DNA of 64,000 nt from Epichloe hybrida (GCA_019022495.1 JAFEKR010000014.1:1054001-1118000); one strand, 5' to 3'; counted from the stretch's first letter, positions 14,878 through 29,959 are shown. Translations and numbers: made by a program. The notes: a model not told the origin generated them from the sequence alone.

Positions 14878-15780
14878 AATTACTTACCTTCTCTTCTAGC
14901 TAGATTTCTCTCCTTCTCTCTTTTCTTAGCTATTATTATTAACTTTATTACTATTGTCAAATTTAACCCTTCGCACTAGTGCAACGTTCCTTGGTGTAAC
15001 TAACACTTACTTTTAAAGCTTATTTTTTAATATATTAAATATAAAGGAAAGTATATTATATATCTTATATATATTTATTATAAAAGGTTAAAGTCTTTTT
15101 TATTAAGCTTTTCTTAGGGGTATTTCTTTTTCTTTATCTTAAAAAACCTTAATAGCTAATATAATTATTTATAATTCTAATAAAATAGCTATATAGCTAG
15201 AAATTCCTTTAATATATAATTTAAAATTATCTCATTATAATAGAATATTTAGATATATAAATATATTATTATTAGAGTTTAAGTCTTATTAATATATAAT
15301 AAAATATAATTTCTTTAGGGTAATTATTATTTTTAAGGGTAAAGAAAGTATATTAAAAAGAATAGTAAGTTTAAAAAAAAAGTTCTTTAAGTAAAGAAAC
15401 CTTTAAAATATAAAGAAAAAATAACTTTATAGTTTATAACTAAGATATACTATATTTAGTTACTATATACCTATAATTAGCTTAATAATCTAAATAAGCC
15501 TAAACTTTATAAAATTATCACTAAATTATAATAAAAAACAAGTAATATTAACTTATTTAAGAAAATTCTAAGGAATATTATAAGATAATATATTACCCCA
15601 CTTCTTTTTACTAATACTACATTTATAGTATTTGTAGTGTAGTGTAGTATTTACTACACTACACTATATAGTACACTACACTATATACTACACTACACTA
15701 AAATTTACTACACTACATACTACAACGAAAGCCAAAATACTACATTTACTACACTACATGCAAAGCTCTGTCTATAACCA
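14878..15780. other. Repeat debris with hAT-like right end
   Basis: No coding relic is visible. Bases 14890-14990 resemble 45600-45700 (ctagctagatttctct...caaatttaacccttcgcactagtg against ctagctaaatttctct...aaatttaaccctttatttacactagt), so the two are copies of one unidentified repeat. Bases about 15610-15770 consist of TAGTGTAGTG/CACTACACTA words and end in gcaaagctctg, which looks like the right terminus of another CAGAG-type element. No matching left end was found. Confidence 0.45.
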
Positions 15781-18700
15781 ATGAGGTAAAAAAAAAATTA
15801 AAAATCAATCAATAAAAGATAAGTTTATTGCTCTTAAAGATAATGAAAAGGTAAAAGTATATAAAATTAGTAAAAAGATTCTAAAGAAACTATATAAGTT
15901 TAAAGATATATTCATAGTAAATAAGGTAAGTGATTTACTATTAAAAAAAAACTAATTATATAATTAACTTAATACCTAAGGCTATGCCCTTATATAAACT
16001 AATTTACTCTCTCTTTTAAAGTAAGCTAAAGGAACTTTATAAATATATTAATAAAAACCTATAGAAAGGCTAAATAAGACTCTTTATGAGCCTTATAAGC
16101 AGAGTATTGCACTACACTACAAATTACACTAACTATAAGTGAAAAAAAACTATGATACAATATAATACAAATTTTTTTCCCTAAATTGCACTAACTACAA
16201 ATACTATAAATGTAGTATTAGACTTTTTATTAGTTATTAGTATTATAGGGATTAAAAGAAAGCTAGTTATATAAAAGCTTTTATTAGTACTTATTTTATC
16301 TAATTAGTTATAGAATTTATAATATTATTTTATTTTAATAATTTTACTATAACTAAGTAAGGTTATATATAAGATTATACCTTTTTAATAATACTATTTA
16401 ACTTAATACTTTATTTTACTAATATAACTTGAAGAAAAACCTTCTTATTATATTATTTACTATTTCTATGAATTATTTTATATTTCTATAAATTATTATT
16501 ATTACTTATTTAAAAAAACTAGAAACTAATGTAATTAAATAAAATTAACTACTAATAAACTTAATATAGGTAGCTTATTATAGCTTATTATAGCCTATAA
16601 TAGCCTATAATAGCCTATAATAGCTTATAATAGCTTATAATAGCTTATAATAGCTTATATTAGCTTATATTACTAATATTACTAATATTACTTATATTAC
16701 TTATATTACTTATAATATTATTACTGTTAAAGTTTAATAAAAAATAAATAACTAATAAATAAATTAAACATAAATACTAGTAATTATAAGTAAATTACTA
16801 TAGTAAAAGCTATAGTTTTTAATAACTTAGTATTTTAAGGTTTTTAAAAATATTAATATTATAAAAATTTTTTCTTTTTATATTTTTTAAAATAATAATA
16901 AAAGTAAAATAATAGTAATAATAGTAATTATAATAATAGTAATAATAGTAATTAAGTAATAATAATAATAATACTAATTAAGGTTATTAAAGTTATTAAA
17001 GCTCTTATAATAAGTATAGTATATTATATAAAAGTAAGTCCTAGTATTATTTTAAAAAATAAGTTAAACTTATTTTTTATAGCTTAATTAAGCTATATAA
17101 GGTAATTAAAATAATACTATTAATTATTTATTAATAGATTATAAATATTAGTTTATTATATTCTTTCTTTAGATATTATAGTAATAAGATATATAAAGTT
17201 ACTATATCTAACTTCTTAAAGCTTTAGAATTATAAAGCTAAAAGTAATATTTAATTAGTTTAAATCTTAAATAAATAGTTTAAGCTTTTTTTAAGTTCTT
17301 ATTATATTAAGAATAATATTTAAGTACTAAGTATATATTCTATTAACTTCTAGTTATTTATCTAGATTTCTTAATTAATTTTATTCTATTAGTTTAAGGT
17401 ATTTTTTATTTAAAATAATAATAATAATATATAAAAATGTAAAATAATTAATAGTAATAGTAAATAAAATAATGAGAAGGTTTTTCTTTAAGTTATATTA
17501 GTAAAATAAAGTAATAAGTATAATAGTATTATTAAAAAGGTATAATATTATAAATAACCCTAGTTATAGTAAAATCCTTAAAAAAAGGTGAATTTTATAA
17601 ATTATATAACTAATTAGGTAAAATAGGTAATAATAAAAACTTCTATATAACCAGCCTTCTTTTAATCCTTATAATAACCTTATATAATAAAAAGGCTTAC
17701 TTTTTGTTTTACTAACACTATATTTGTAGTTTTTGTAGTTAGTGTAGTTAGTAACTACACTAACTACACTACACTACACTATAAAAAAAAAACCTACACT
17801 ACACTAAATACAAGGAAAAAAAACTACATTACAAATACAAATTTTTCCTAAAAACTACACTAACTATACTACAAACAATACTCTGCTTATAAGTATACTT
17901 ATTTTATTTATACTAAAGAAAAATAAAATACTTTTAACTATATATAAACTATTAAGGACTTAATAAAGTAATATAAAAGAATTACTATACTTTTCCCTTA
18001 ATTTTAAAGATTTTAGACTAGTACTAAGAAGCTTATTACTTCTTAAAAAGTAATATTAAAAATACTTACTATTAAATCTATATTAAAGAAAGTAATAAGT
18101 AAAAAACTATATTTTATACTTATTATAAATACTATAAATACCTTATAATACCCTTTAAGTTAACTAATACCTTAGTTACTTTTTAGGGCTATATTTATAA
18201 AGTGCTTTATAAGCTAGTAAATACTATTTATATAGTATATTTAAATAATATTCTTATTTTCTTAAAAATATAAGAGAAGTATATTATATATATTAAAAAG
18301 GTTTTAAAATATATAAGGTTAGTAAAGCTATATATAAAACCCTTAAAGTATTTATTTTACTAGAAATTAGTAAAATTCCTAAGGTTTATTTTATTAATTA
18401 ATAGTATTTTAATAGATATATATAGAGTTAATATAATCTAGGACTAAAAGAAGCCTATAAGCTTTAAATATATATAGTTTTTTCTAGGGTTTTATAACTT
18501 TTAGTAAAGGTTTATTTACTACTACTCTAGGATTATAGTACCCTTATATATGTTAATAAAAGGTAGTTAAAATAGTATTTAGACTAGGAAGTTTATATTT
18601 AGGGAAAGGGAATAGCTAGTGTTTAACTAGCTTAAAGATACCTTTTAATAAGCACCTTTTCTCTATTATTATAACCTAAGTTAGCTAGTGTGTATTAAAA

Positions 18701-20108
18701 TAAATACTTTAGTCTTTATAATGGTAGGAATTTTATCTTAATAAAATAATAAGGGCTAATAGTATCCTATAGCCTTTTAGTTAAGGAAGTTTATAAACAC
18801 TAAATATAATTATAGTATAGTAAATTAAGAGCTACTTACTATAGTAAAGTTATTTAAATACTAGTAATACTATATTAAAGGTATAGTAACCCTAGTAAAG
18901 GTCCTATTAGATTACTATAACTTATAGACTTTTATAAGGTAATAGAAGCTAAATAGAAGGTAAGCTAGAAAGTATATATTCCTTTACCCTTTTTACTTTA
19001 TAATTAGGCATAAACCTAGGAAAAGTAACCTAGTAAATACACTATTAAGGAGGTCTAATTATAAAGGAAAACCCCTAATAAATAAGGCACTTTTACTAAA
19101 GCTTTAAAAGAAAATAATAGCTACTAAAGAACTAGTAAAAGAAAAGATACTAATATATAAGAGAAGATATAGTAAGATACCTTTAGGGGAGGAAAATACC
19201 CTAGTCTTAATATATTAAAGAAAATATAGTAAAATACCTTTAAGAGAGAAAAATATCTTAATCTTAGTAAAGAGACTTAGTAAAATACCTTTAAGGGAGG
19301 AAAATACCCTAGTTACTATAAAAAGAGCTTTAAAGGCTAAAGTAACTTAGTTAAAAGGCTAGTTAGCTATTATAAATCTAGTAAAAGATTAGCTAAATAA
19401 GGGTAATTTCTAGAAGAAAGTAATATATATCTAAGATATTAGTATAATATAAGAGATATAGAAAACTATTATACTACTAAATCCTTACTAATCTAGGCTA
19501 AATAAACTATTAGTATAATTACTATAGAAAGCATAAGATTAAGATCTAGATTTATTAAGGTAAAATAGTAAGATTAATAATTTCTTAGTAAAAGATAAGA
19601 AAAAAGCTAGTTTATAGTTATATAGTATAAGGGGTTTTCTAATATACTAATACTAAGTAGTTATTCCCTAGGAGCTTATCTTATAATAGAAGCTTTTATA
19701 GCTACACTATAATAATTTACTAGTAAGTTATTTTAGGACTAAATATACTTTAAAGCTATTAAAGCATTACTTTTAGTAGCTAGGTATAAGCTAGTTAGTC
19801 ACTAACTATATTATAAGCTATAGGGTTTACTAGTAAGTAATAGTTAAAAGGCATTACCTATATAAAAGCCTTAAATCCTTACTAATACTATAGTAACTAT
19901 AGGTAAAAATCTTAATAGATTTTATTATAGGATTACTTATTACCTAAGTAAGTAAATAGGAAACTAATATAATCCTAGTATTTATAAACCAATTTACTAA
20001 GTACTTTATTTTCTTACCTATAATTACTATAATTAATATAGTAAAACTAGTAAAGCTTTTCTATAAGGAAATTAAATTATAATTTAGGGCACTAGAGGGT
20101 ATTATATC
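15781..20108 (+). mobile_element. Ty3/Gypsy relic A1, split by hAT copy 2
   Basis: Bases 15781-16099 and 17894-20108 form one element once the hAT insertion is removed. They match Gypsy A2 (27765 onwards and 38346-39420) throughout. The reverse-transcriptase core reads YLNNILIF near 18250 (YLDDILIFS in active elements), followed by RNase H and the first part of integrase. Both ends are missing: the left is cut by the debris at 15770, and the right ends at hAT copy 3. LTRs are not seen. Confidence 0.82.
16100..17885 (+). mobile_element. Non-autonomous hAT-like element, copy 2
   Basis: Termini are CAGAGTATTG and CAATACTCTG. The element is flanked by a perfect 8 bp duplication, CTTATAAG, at 16092-16099 and 17886-17893, which is diagnostic of hAT-type insertion. 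The corresponding uninterrupted site is seen in the related Gypsy A2 near 28055-28075. The interior has the same foldback arrangement as copy 1, and a tandem array of a 10 bp unit, tagcttataa (about 16575-16660). No transposase gene is present. Confidence 0.9.
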
Positions 20109-21770
20109 CAGAGTATTGCACTATAATATGTACTGTACTGTAGTTTTTGTAGTGTAGTGTAGTTACTACACTACAAACCACACTACACTACAAACTACAC
20201 TAACTATAAGCTAAAAAAAAACTATAATATAATACATTATAAATTTTTTTTCCTAAACTACACTGACTACAAACAATACAAATGTAGTATTAAGTAAAAA
20301 GAAAAGTAGGACTTTTTATTAGCTTAGGTTATTATATAGATTAAAAGAACCCTAGTTATATAGAAGCTTTTATTATTACCTATTTTATATAATTAGTTAT
20401 ATAACTTATAATATTATACTTTTTTAAGGACTTTACGATAACTAGGATTATATATAATATTATAACTTTATAGTAATTCTATTATACTTAATACTTTATT
20501 TACTAATATAACTTAAATAAAAACCTTCTTATTATATTATTTACTATTTCTATAAATTACTTTGTATTTTTATAAATTATTATTATTATTTATTTAAAAA
20601 AAAAACCTTACACTAAAGTCATTAAATAAAATAAACTACTAATAAACTTAAAAAGAATAGCTTATAATAGCTTATAATAGCTTATATTACTAATATTACT
20701 TATATTTCTAATACTACTTATATTACTTATATTACTTATATTACTTATAATATTATTAGTGTTAAAGTTTAATTAAAAATAAATAACTTAAAAATAAATA
20801 AAATATAAATACTAGTAAGTATAAGTAAATTACTATAGAAAAAGCTAGACTTTTTAATTATATAATTTTTTTAATTTTTTTAAAACATTAATAAAATGAA
20901 ATTCTTTTCTCTTTTATATCTTTTAATATTATAGTAAATTAGTAATACTACTTATAGTAATACTAGTTATAGTAATTATAATATATTATTAAAAAGTAAG
21001 CCTTAGTATTATATTTAAAAATAAGTTAAACTAATTATAATTTATAAGTAAGGTTATTAAAGTTATTATAGTTACTATAATAATTATAGTATATTAAATA
21101 AAAGTAAGTCTTAGCATTATTTCTATAAATAGGTTTAACTAATAGTAATTAAGGTTATTAAAGTTATTAAAGCTTTTATGATAATTATAGTATATAATTT
21201 AAAAGTGGGTCCTAGTCCTATTTTTAAGAATAGGTTAAATGTATTTTTCATAGTATAATTAAGCTATATAAGCTAATTAAAATAATACTATTAAGAATCA
21301 ATTAATATATTATGAATATTAGTCTATTATATTCTTTCTTTATATATTATAGTAATAAGATATATAGATTTACTATATATAACTTCTTAAAGCTTTAGAA
21401 TAATAAAGCTAAAAGTAATATTTAATTAGCTTAAATCTTAAATAAATAATTTAAGGTTTTTTTAAGTTCTTATTATATTAAAAATAATATTTAAGTACTA
21501 AATATATATTTTATTAACTTCTAGTTATTTATTTAGATTTCTTAATTAATTTTATTCTATTAGTTTAGGGTATTTTTATTTAAAATAATAATAATAATAT
21601 ATAAAATATAAAATAATTAATAGTAATAGTAAATAAAATAATAAGAAGGTTTTTCTTTAAGTTATATAAGTAAAATAAAGTATTAGGTATAATAGTATTA
21701 ATAAAAAATTATAATATTATATATAACCCTAGTTATAGTAAAATCCTTAAAATAGGTAAATATTATAAAT
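20109..21770 (+). mobile_element. hAT-like element copy 3, right end lost
   Basis: The left terminus CAGAGTATTG and the subterminal TAGTGTAG words match the other family members, and the interior is colinear with copy 2 up to about 21770 (attataaatta). There the similarity stops and unrelated sequence follows, so the right inverted repeat and any target duplication are gone. The insertion lies in the integrase region of Gypsy A1, at the ggtattatat position. Confidence 0.8.
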
Positions 21771-24700
21771 TAGATATATATATATTATATACACTAGTTA
21801 GCTCTATGTATAGCTATTCCTAGTACTCCTACTACTTTATTAAAGAGGAAAACCCTTAAATAGGAAAAAAAAAACCCTTATATCTATATTTAATTTAGTG
21901 CTAGTCTTACTATAAGCCTACGTTACTTAGTAAGTAATTATCTATAGGTATTTATTACTAGCTAATACTAGCCTTATCCTATAAGAAAAGAAAGATAAAG
22001 AAAAGATTTACTAAAATAAAGGTAACTAAACTCTCTCCTAGTATAAATCTAGTCTTATATTATACCTATCCTAGGCTTTTTTACTTTATTTTATATATAG
22101 TAAATTTTAGTTTAAATTAATTATTTACTTCTTTTTTACTTTCTTACTAACTCTTTTAGTACCTTACTTTTTAGCTAATTTTAACCTATTTTTAGTTTAT
22201 AGGTATTATAAAGTTTAAGTACTTAGTTTTATTTATATACTATTAAAGGAGGGTAATTTTAAGCTAGGCTTTACCTAATACTAGGTCTTATTTATATTAA
22301 GGTTATTTATGGTAACCTTTACTATATATTATTTTTTAAGCCTTAATTTAAATTTAGTCCCTTCTCCCTTTTAATAAGTATAAGAGAGATCTTTTCCCTT
22401 ATAGAGGTTTAATCTCTTTTTCTCTTTTTATATTAAACTTCCTATAGGTTCTTTTCTCTTTTTTCCCCTAAACTATTTATAGCTATCCTAGGCTAGATTT
22501 AGGTTAGTTACTAATATTTACTATAGTATATTATAAAGAATAATATATTATTATAAATATATTAGCTAAACCTAGAAGTTCCTTAATTTTAATATATTTC
22601 TAGCCTTAATTTACCTAGGAAACTATAACCTTTAACTAGTTCCCTAAAAAGTCTTTAACTAAGAAGTAATTAAAGTAAGTCCTTAAGAAAGAGATAAAAG
22701 TATAACTCTTTTACCCTTATTTTATACTTACTTTAGCTTTAATCTAAGGTAATTAGGTAAGCTATAGGGGAGTTAGTGTATTTTATATAAGACTTAATTA
22801 ATTAAGTATCCTAGGCATTAGTATTATAATATCTTTAGTATAGGTTACTTTAGTTTAGTCCTAGCCTAAAGGTAATTCTAACTTATATAGAAGTAATAAC
22901 TAATACTTACTTTAATTATTAGGTTTAAAATTACTAGTGTTATAAGGTAATATTTACCTTTATTCTAAGTTTAATTTAATACTAATTTAATTCTAGGCAA
23001 AACTTACTAGATATTAGACTAAGTATTAGTAATTAGTTAAAACCTAAGTAATTATTATTAATAAGGGTAATATAAGTATTACTATAGTAAGTTAAAGCTA
23101 AGCCTAGTCTAAGTTTAACTAATACTAAACTAAGTCCTAAATAATTACTATAATTATATTAAGAAACTTTATACTAAAAACTAGTTTATAAAGAAAGAAA
23201 ATACTATAGTAATAAGTCTAGACTAAGCTAACTTTATATTTAGTAACTAGTATAATAAGGTGATTTTCTAGCTAAAGTGTCTTAATGCTTATACTATAAA
23301 GATAATGTTAGGAGCGCAGAGGTTAAAGATAGGATGTTTATTAAAGCGGGTCTTCGGAGAACCTTTAGGCCATATAAATAATAAAGAGGCTAGCTAGCTA
23401 TAAGATAGCCACGTGCTTATAAAGCAAGATATTTATTAAAGACTACGCATATTATTAGTGCTAGGTTAGAGATTAAAACCTTTATATACCTACCCCTAGC
23501 TAGTATTTATCTAGTAGTAACTATAATAGTCTTAGCTATTACTTTATTTATAACCTTTTAGTATAAGCTGTAATAAATTAATTTCTCTTAACCTTTTTAA
23601 GGATATAAACTATTAGCTAGATTATTATATAGCTAATACTCTAAAGATCTATAAGAAACACGCTAGTACCTTATAATAATAAAGCTATAGATAATTAGGA
23701 AAATAAAGAACCCTTATAATCTAGAACTATAGATAATAATAGGGTATAATAAACGCTACTTAATTCTAATTTAGGTAAAGGTATAAATAATATAACTAAA
23801 GAAAAAAGGGCATTATAATAACACTATAAGGTTATATAAGCTAAGCTATATTACCTTTAGAGAAGATAAGAGGTCTTAGAAATAAAGGCATAAATTAAAG
23901 GGCTTAAGGTAAATCTAGGATTAGCTAGACCTTAAACTAGACCTATAATTACCCCTTAAACATTAGCTATAATTTTACTTATAGTCTATAGTAACTTAGT
24001 AGTAATTATATAGTAAGGTAGTCTTATTAAAATATAAACAAAAATGCTTATATATAAAGGGGAAATATATAAAAGCCTATAGAATATCTTAGTAAACTTA
24101 AATATATTATTTAAATTAGATTACTATACCTTTAAGGATAATATAACTAAGGTAGTGTATATAAGTAACTACCTAGCTAGTATTAGTAATATAAAGTAAT
24201 AGTAAATATATTATATAGCTATAAATAGGTATATAAATTATTTATTAATTACCTAGGTAAATTTTCTAGAATAGCTAAAAACTAGAATAATAGATATAAG
24301 TATAAGACACTTAAAAGTAATAAGGTTACTACTAAATCTTAGGTAAAAAAATAACTAATTATTTTAATTCTTTATATAAGCCTAAGATAAGGTAAAAGCT
24401 AAGTTACCTAAAGAAATCCTTATATATCTAAGAATTATAATCTTTTTAAATAGCTTAAATAATACTATAAGAAAGTAAATAATTAGTTAAGAGATTTTAA
24501 TAACCTAGAGCTAACTATAAGGCTAGGGTAAGAAAGCAAAGGTTATAATAGGCTTAGGCTAAAGTAATAAAAAAAGTTAAGACTTTAAAAAAAAGAGATT
24601 ATACTCTTATTTTATATTACCTATAAATAAGGTATAGTAATAAAGTAAAGATTAAGGGAAAAAAATATCCTTAGTATACTATAAATATAGAAAGCCTAGG

Positions 24701-25673
24701 TATATATTACTAGCTTATTAAGCACTAGATTATTTTACCTATAAAAGTACTAGGTATATAACTAAGAAGTATAGTAAAAGTAATAATAAAGCTATATCTC
24801 CTAATAAAATACTAGTTTAATTAGTATAGACCTAGGAATATAATCTTACTATAGAGTACCCTATAGATAATAAAATAAGAATATAGGTATCTTTATAATA
24901 AAATAACTAGTAATTAGCTATATAAGCGCTATTTAATATAAGTATATAGTCTTTAATAACTTATCTAAAATTATTATTAAAAAAGGATTAGAAAAATATA
25001 ATTTAATTAAATAAAATACTAGAGAGTATAAGTAAAAAAGTAATTTAATATTAAGAAATCTTAAAAAAATTAATAAAGATAAAAAATAGTATAGGATTTA
25101 TAAAGGTTTACTAAGTTAGCTACTTTATTACTAATATAAGTAAAGGGATAATTCTAAGTATAAACTAGATTAAAGAGTATTTACCTATAATTATATATTA
25201 GGAGTATAAATACTAAAGATATCTAGTAATAATAGAATACCTCTCCTTTACTTATAGTAAGTAGTAAGTATATAAGGAGAAAAAAATAGTAGTAATTACT
25301 TTATTATTAGGAGTAATAAAGATTAAGCTAAGTATTCTAAAAATTAAAAATTAAAAAGGAAAAGGAAAAGGCTAATTAAAGAACCTAGTAGTAATAAATA
25401 TATTAATAAATAGTAAATAACTATATAAATCCTAAAGTATGCTTATTTATAGTAAAAAAGCAAAGGTATTATAATTATACTAATTCTAGAAAATATAAGT
25501 AGTAAAGAAGCTATGTTAAATTAGGATAAAAGCACTAAGCACCCTATATTAATAATCCTAGAAGAATATAGGGAGTTTATAGATATTTTTTCTAAAGAGT
25601 TAGTAAGCTTCCTAAACTAGAAGGATATACTTATACTATTAAGTTAGAAAAAGGGAAAACACTACCTTAAGGG
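21771..25673 (+). mobile_element. Ty3/Gypsy relic E (gag to start of RT)
   Basis: The right half carries a plus-strand coding relic with a degraded zinc-knuckle-like stretch near 24660-24720 and, at about 25555-25610, the block EEYREFIDIFSKELVSFLN, which is the conserved segment at the start of Gypsy reverse transcriptase. Coding stops abruptly at 25673 where a B-type LTR begins. A TG-starting, G+C-richer block at about 23309 (tgttaggagcgcagagg) could be an LTR start, but no second copy exists in the window to test it. Bases 21771-23300 show nothing identifiable. Confidence 0.65.
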
Positions 25674-25890
25674 TGTTATGGACTGGCCCCTAGGCGACTA
25701 CGATAGGGTGTTAATATAGTATTAAGAGACTTAAGGAGAAAGGAGGAAGGGTAAGAGGCTATCCCTAGTAGTACCCCTTATACCCCCTTAGCTACTTATA
25801 TAAGCCTCCTTTCCTTACCTTAACTACTTTTACCACTCCCCTCTCTAACTACTATATAAACAATGCTTAGGCAAAGCCTAAGCCCTTATA
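25674..25890. repeat. B-type LTR copy
   Basis: It begins TGTTATGGACTGGCCCCTAG and is closely similar to the LTRs of Gypsy B at 29315 and 36301. Similarity runs to about 25902, past the 217 bp LTR length inferred from the interrupted copy, so the true boundary is either about 25890 or about 25902. It sits between Gypsy E and Gypsy A2 without a recognisable 5 bp duplication, so it is either a solo LTR with decayed flanks or the stub of a truncated element. Confidence 0.75.
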
Positions 25891-28710
25891 TATGCCCTTA
25901 CTGTGAGGCCCCACTCACAACAACACCCGTAATCACTAGTGCACCCTGCGGGCAGGCTATGTCCTAGGGCTAGGTCCACGTGACACTAGTAAGCCACTAG
26001 CTATAAGCTAGTAACTTGCACGCATAACACACTTAGACCTAGTAAGCTTTAGTTGATATACTAGAGCCCTTATACCTCTTACCTAGTTACTATTATTCTT
26101 ATAATTCTAAAGCTTCTCTTACTAGCTACCTAAGAGTAATATAAGGGGGAGAACTACCTAATTTACTAGAGTAATATTAGATAATAACCTAACCCTAATA
26201 GATAAGAGTTATACCTAAGTAAATAAGGGTAATATTATAGGTAAAGACACACTATATACTAATAAAACTATACTTATAATAAGACCCTTTATCCCTTATA
26301 GTAAAGCTATAGTAATACTAAAGTAAATTACTTAGCTAGAAAAACTCTAAAGATTATAAAAATAAGAATAAAAGCTTATTAACCTTATTAGAGGTAACTT
26401 AAGGGAAGTATAAGGGAAAAGTAAGTAAATAGCTAGCCTCTTATTAAGTAATAGTAGCTAAGAGATTAAAGTTAAGAATATTACTAAGCTTTAATACCTT
26501 ATAAACCCCTAGAGGCATAAGATATAGATAAATAACCTAAACTATGCCTTTAATAAGGTAAAGAAAAAATACTAATATAATTACTAAAAGATTCTCTTTA
26601 TACTTAACTATATATACACTAACTATAAGGTAAGATAAAATAAATACCTTAATAAATAATAGGCTAATAGCTAGGATAATCTTAAGGATAATTAAGATAA
26701 ATTCTAGACTTAGACACTTATATTACTTAGGGACTTTATAAACTATAATACCTAAATAGCTATATAGCTTAAGAACGTAAAGTAATATAAGGGCTAGAGC
26801 CTTATTAAATTTAGTATTTTCCTAGATTTACTAGAGATATACCTAGAAAAAGCCCCTAAAAAGTCCTATACCCTTATATTCTTTATAAAGTTACTCCCTA
26901 AGCTATAGGACTATATTAACCTATATACCTCTATTACTAGGAAAACATAAGAGAAAGTTATATAACTTACCTAGTAATTTTAGAAGGCTATACTAAAGAG
27001 CAAGTAAAAGCCTAAATATTTAGGAGATAAGGGATTATATAAGAATCCCTAATATTATAGAAATAACTTACCCTAAGGTTATAGGCTATATAAAGATTAA
27101 AGGAATAAAGACTAGGAAAAGGGCCTAGCTATATACCTAAATAATAGCAAAATTAGGGATAAGAGGTAATATTATAACTATAATAGCCTAGATTACCTTA
27201 TAAATAAATGTAATAAGCTAAGGAAAGACCCCTAAGATAAATAAGGAAACTTCCTAAGGTAAAAGTAAAGGCCCTTACCTTTACCTTAAATACTAAGGTA
27301 CTAATTAGGCGTTAATTTTATATACTAGTTACTATTTATAGGTATAAAGACATTAAAATAGTAGTAAATCTAGATAGCTACGCTAAGCTTAACATTATTA
27401 GTATTAAATTTATAAGAAACTATAAGCTTAATTAGGCTAAGGCTATAGCACCTATTCTCTAGGTAGTAAGGGCCCTTATAGTCCCTTAATATAGTGTCTA
27501 TAAGGTACTTATTACTATTAAAGACTTAAGAGAGAAAGAAAAAAACCTTAAGCTACTATATATAGCTATAAATAAAGACCTAAGAGAAAGGGGAAGCCTT
27601 ATCTTAATTAGAATATATATACTTACTAAAGAATATATATATCTTTATTTATACTCTTAAGAGTAGTAGTTTAAGAAAAAGAAAATAGCCTTTTTACTTA
27701 TAACTCCCTATAAGTTTATAAAGGTAATATATAATAAGGCTATTATATATGCTATTATAGGAGTTATAGAAAATAATTTTATTACCCTTAAAGATAATAA
27801 GGAGGTAAAAGTATATAGAACTATTAAAGATATCCCTAAGGAACTATATAAGTTTAAAGATATATTTATAGTAAATAAGGTAAGTAATTTACTATTAAGA
27901 AAGGAGACTAATTATATAATTAACCTAATACCTAGGGCTATGCCCCTATATAGACTAATTTACCCTCTCTCCTAAAGTAAGTTAAAGGAGCTCTATAAAT
28001 ATATTAATAAAAACCTATAAAAAGGCTACATAAGACCCTCTAAGAGTCCTATAAGCGTGCCTATCCTATTTATACTAAAGAAGGATAAAATACTTTAACT
28101 ATATATAAATTATTAGGGACTTAATAAAGTAATATAAAAGAATTACTACACTCTCCCCCTAATTTTAAAGATCCTAGACTAGTACTAAGAAGCTTACTAT
28201 TTCTTAAAGATTAATATTAAGGATACTTACTATTAAATTTATATTAAAGAGAGTAAAAAGTAAAAGACTATATTTTATACTTACTATAGACACTATAAAT
28301 ACCTTATAATACCCTTTAAGCTAACTAATATACTAGTTACTTTCTAGAGCTATATTTATAAAGTGCTTTATAAACTAGTAAACACTATTTATATAGTATA
28401 TCTAGATAATATCCTTATTTTCTTAAAAATATAAGAGAAGCACACTATATATATTAAGGAAGTTTTAGAATATATAAGGTTAGTAAAGTTATATATAAAA
28501 CCCTTAAAGTGTTTATTTTACTAAGAATTAGTAAAATTCCTAGGGTTTATCCTATTAGTTAATAGCATTTTAATAGATATATATAAAGTAAATATAATCT
28601 AAGACTAGAAGAAGCCTATAAGCTTTAAAGATATATAGTCCTTCCTAGGATTTTATAACTTTTACTAAAGGTTTATTTACTAATACTCTAGGATTATAGC
28701 ACCCTTATAT

Positions 28711-28820
28711 TGTCAGAACCTGAAGGTGTGCAGGTAAGCCATTGAACCAAAAGATTCACCAATGCTAGCTCTCGCTCGCATTGCACCTTACAATTGGTTA
28801 TTAGGCGCGCGCACCTGACA
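28711..28820. mobile_element. 110 bp LTR-like insertion with 5 bp duplication
   Basis: A 110 bp G+C-rich segment starts TGTCAGAACC and ends CACCTGACA, so the ends are TG...CA with a 6 bp inverted match (TGTCAG/CTGACA). It is flanked by TATAT on both sides (28706-28710 and 28821-28825). Gypsy A1 has the uninterrupted site (cccttatatatgttaataaaagg at about 18540). The segment still holds gcgcgcgcacc and ctcgctcgca, so it inserted after most RIP of its host or was too short to be targeted. It looks like a solo LTR of a very small LTR element. No coding capacity. Confidence 0.8.
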
Positions 28821-29314
28821 TATATATACTAATAAAAGGTAGTTATAATAGCATCTAGACTAGGAAGTTTATATTTAGGGAAAGAGAATAGCTAGTGTTT
28901 AACTAGCTAAAAGATACCTTTTAATAGGCACCTCTTCTCTATTATTATAACCTAAGTTAGCTAGTGTGTATTAAGATAAATACTTTAGTCTTTATAATAG
29001 TAAGAATCTTATCTTAGTAAGATAATAAGGGCTAATAGTATTCTATAGTATTTTAGTTAAGGAAGTTTATAAACACTAAATATAATTATAGTATAGTAAA
29101 TTAGAAGCTACTTACTATAGTAAAGTTATTTAAATACTAGTAATACTATATTAAAGGTATAGTAACCCTAGTAAAGGTTTTATTAGATTACTATAACTTA
29201 TAGACTTTTATAAAATAGTAAAAGCTAAATAGGAGATAGGCTAGATAGTATATATTTCTTTACCCCTTTTACTTTATAATTAGGCATAGACCTAGAAAGA
29301 GTAACCTAGTAAAT

Positions 29315-29531
29315 TGTTATGGACTAGCCCCTAGGCGACTGCGATAGGGCGTTAATATAGTATTAAGAGACTTAAGGAGAAAGGAGGAAGGGTAAGAGGC
29401 TATCCCTAGTGGTGCCCCTTATACCCCCTTAGCTACTTATATAAGCCTCCTTTCCTTACCTTAACTGCTTCTACTAGTCCCTTCTCTAACTACTATATAA
29501 ATAATGCTTAGGCAAAGCCTAAGCCCTTATA
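29315..29531 (-). repeat. LTR of Gypsy B (downstream in element sense)
   Basis: The 217 bp repeat TGTTATGGACTAGCC...AGCCCTTATA matches the interrupted LTR at 36301-36320 plus 38144-38340, which also sums to 217 bp. The last bases TATA for TACA fit a CA-to-TA RIP change. An alternative end is 29542, if the 12 bp between two GCCCTT words was deleted from the other copy. Confidence 0.8.
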
Positions 29532-29959
29532 TATGCCCTTACTTACCTATTATTAATAAGCTCCCCTTTATATTAACCCCTAGTAATATACGTAACACTT
29601 ACATTACATATGCCCTTAGTTATTATAATAAAAACTATCCTTACTAATAGCTATCTGTGAAGCATCTAATAGGCACCTGCCCTACTGCCTTATTATCTAT
29701 TATAGTAACCCCCTTACTTCTAAGTGTTATTTTATAGTACGCGTGACACGTTTACCTTACTAATAGGTTATTTATTATAAATAATTACCTTACCCTTACC
29801 TATTACGCGTAACATATTTGCCTTACTAATAGGTTTATTTATTATAAATAATTACCTTACCCTTACCTATTTATAGTACACCTAATATAAGTATAACTTT
29901 TACTATAAATATCTTACTTTAGCTTATACTTATCTTACTTTCCTCTCTATATAACACTA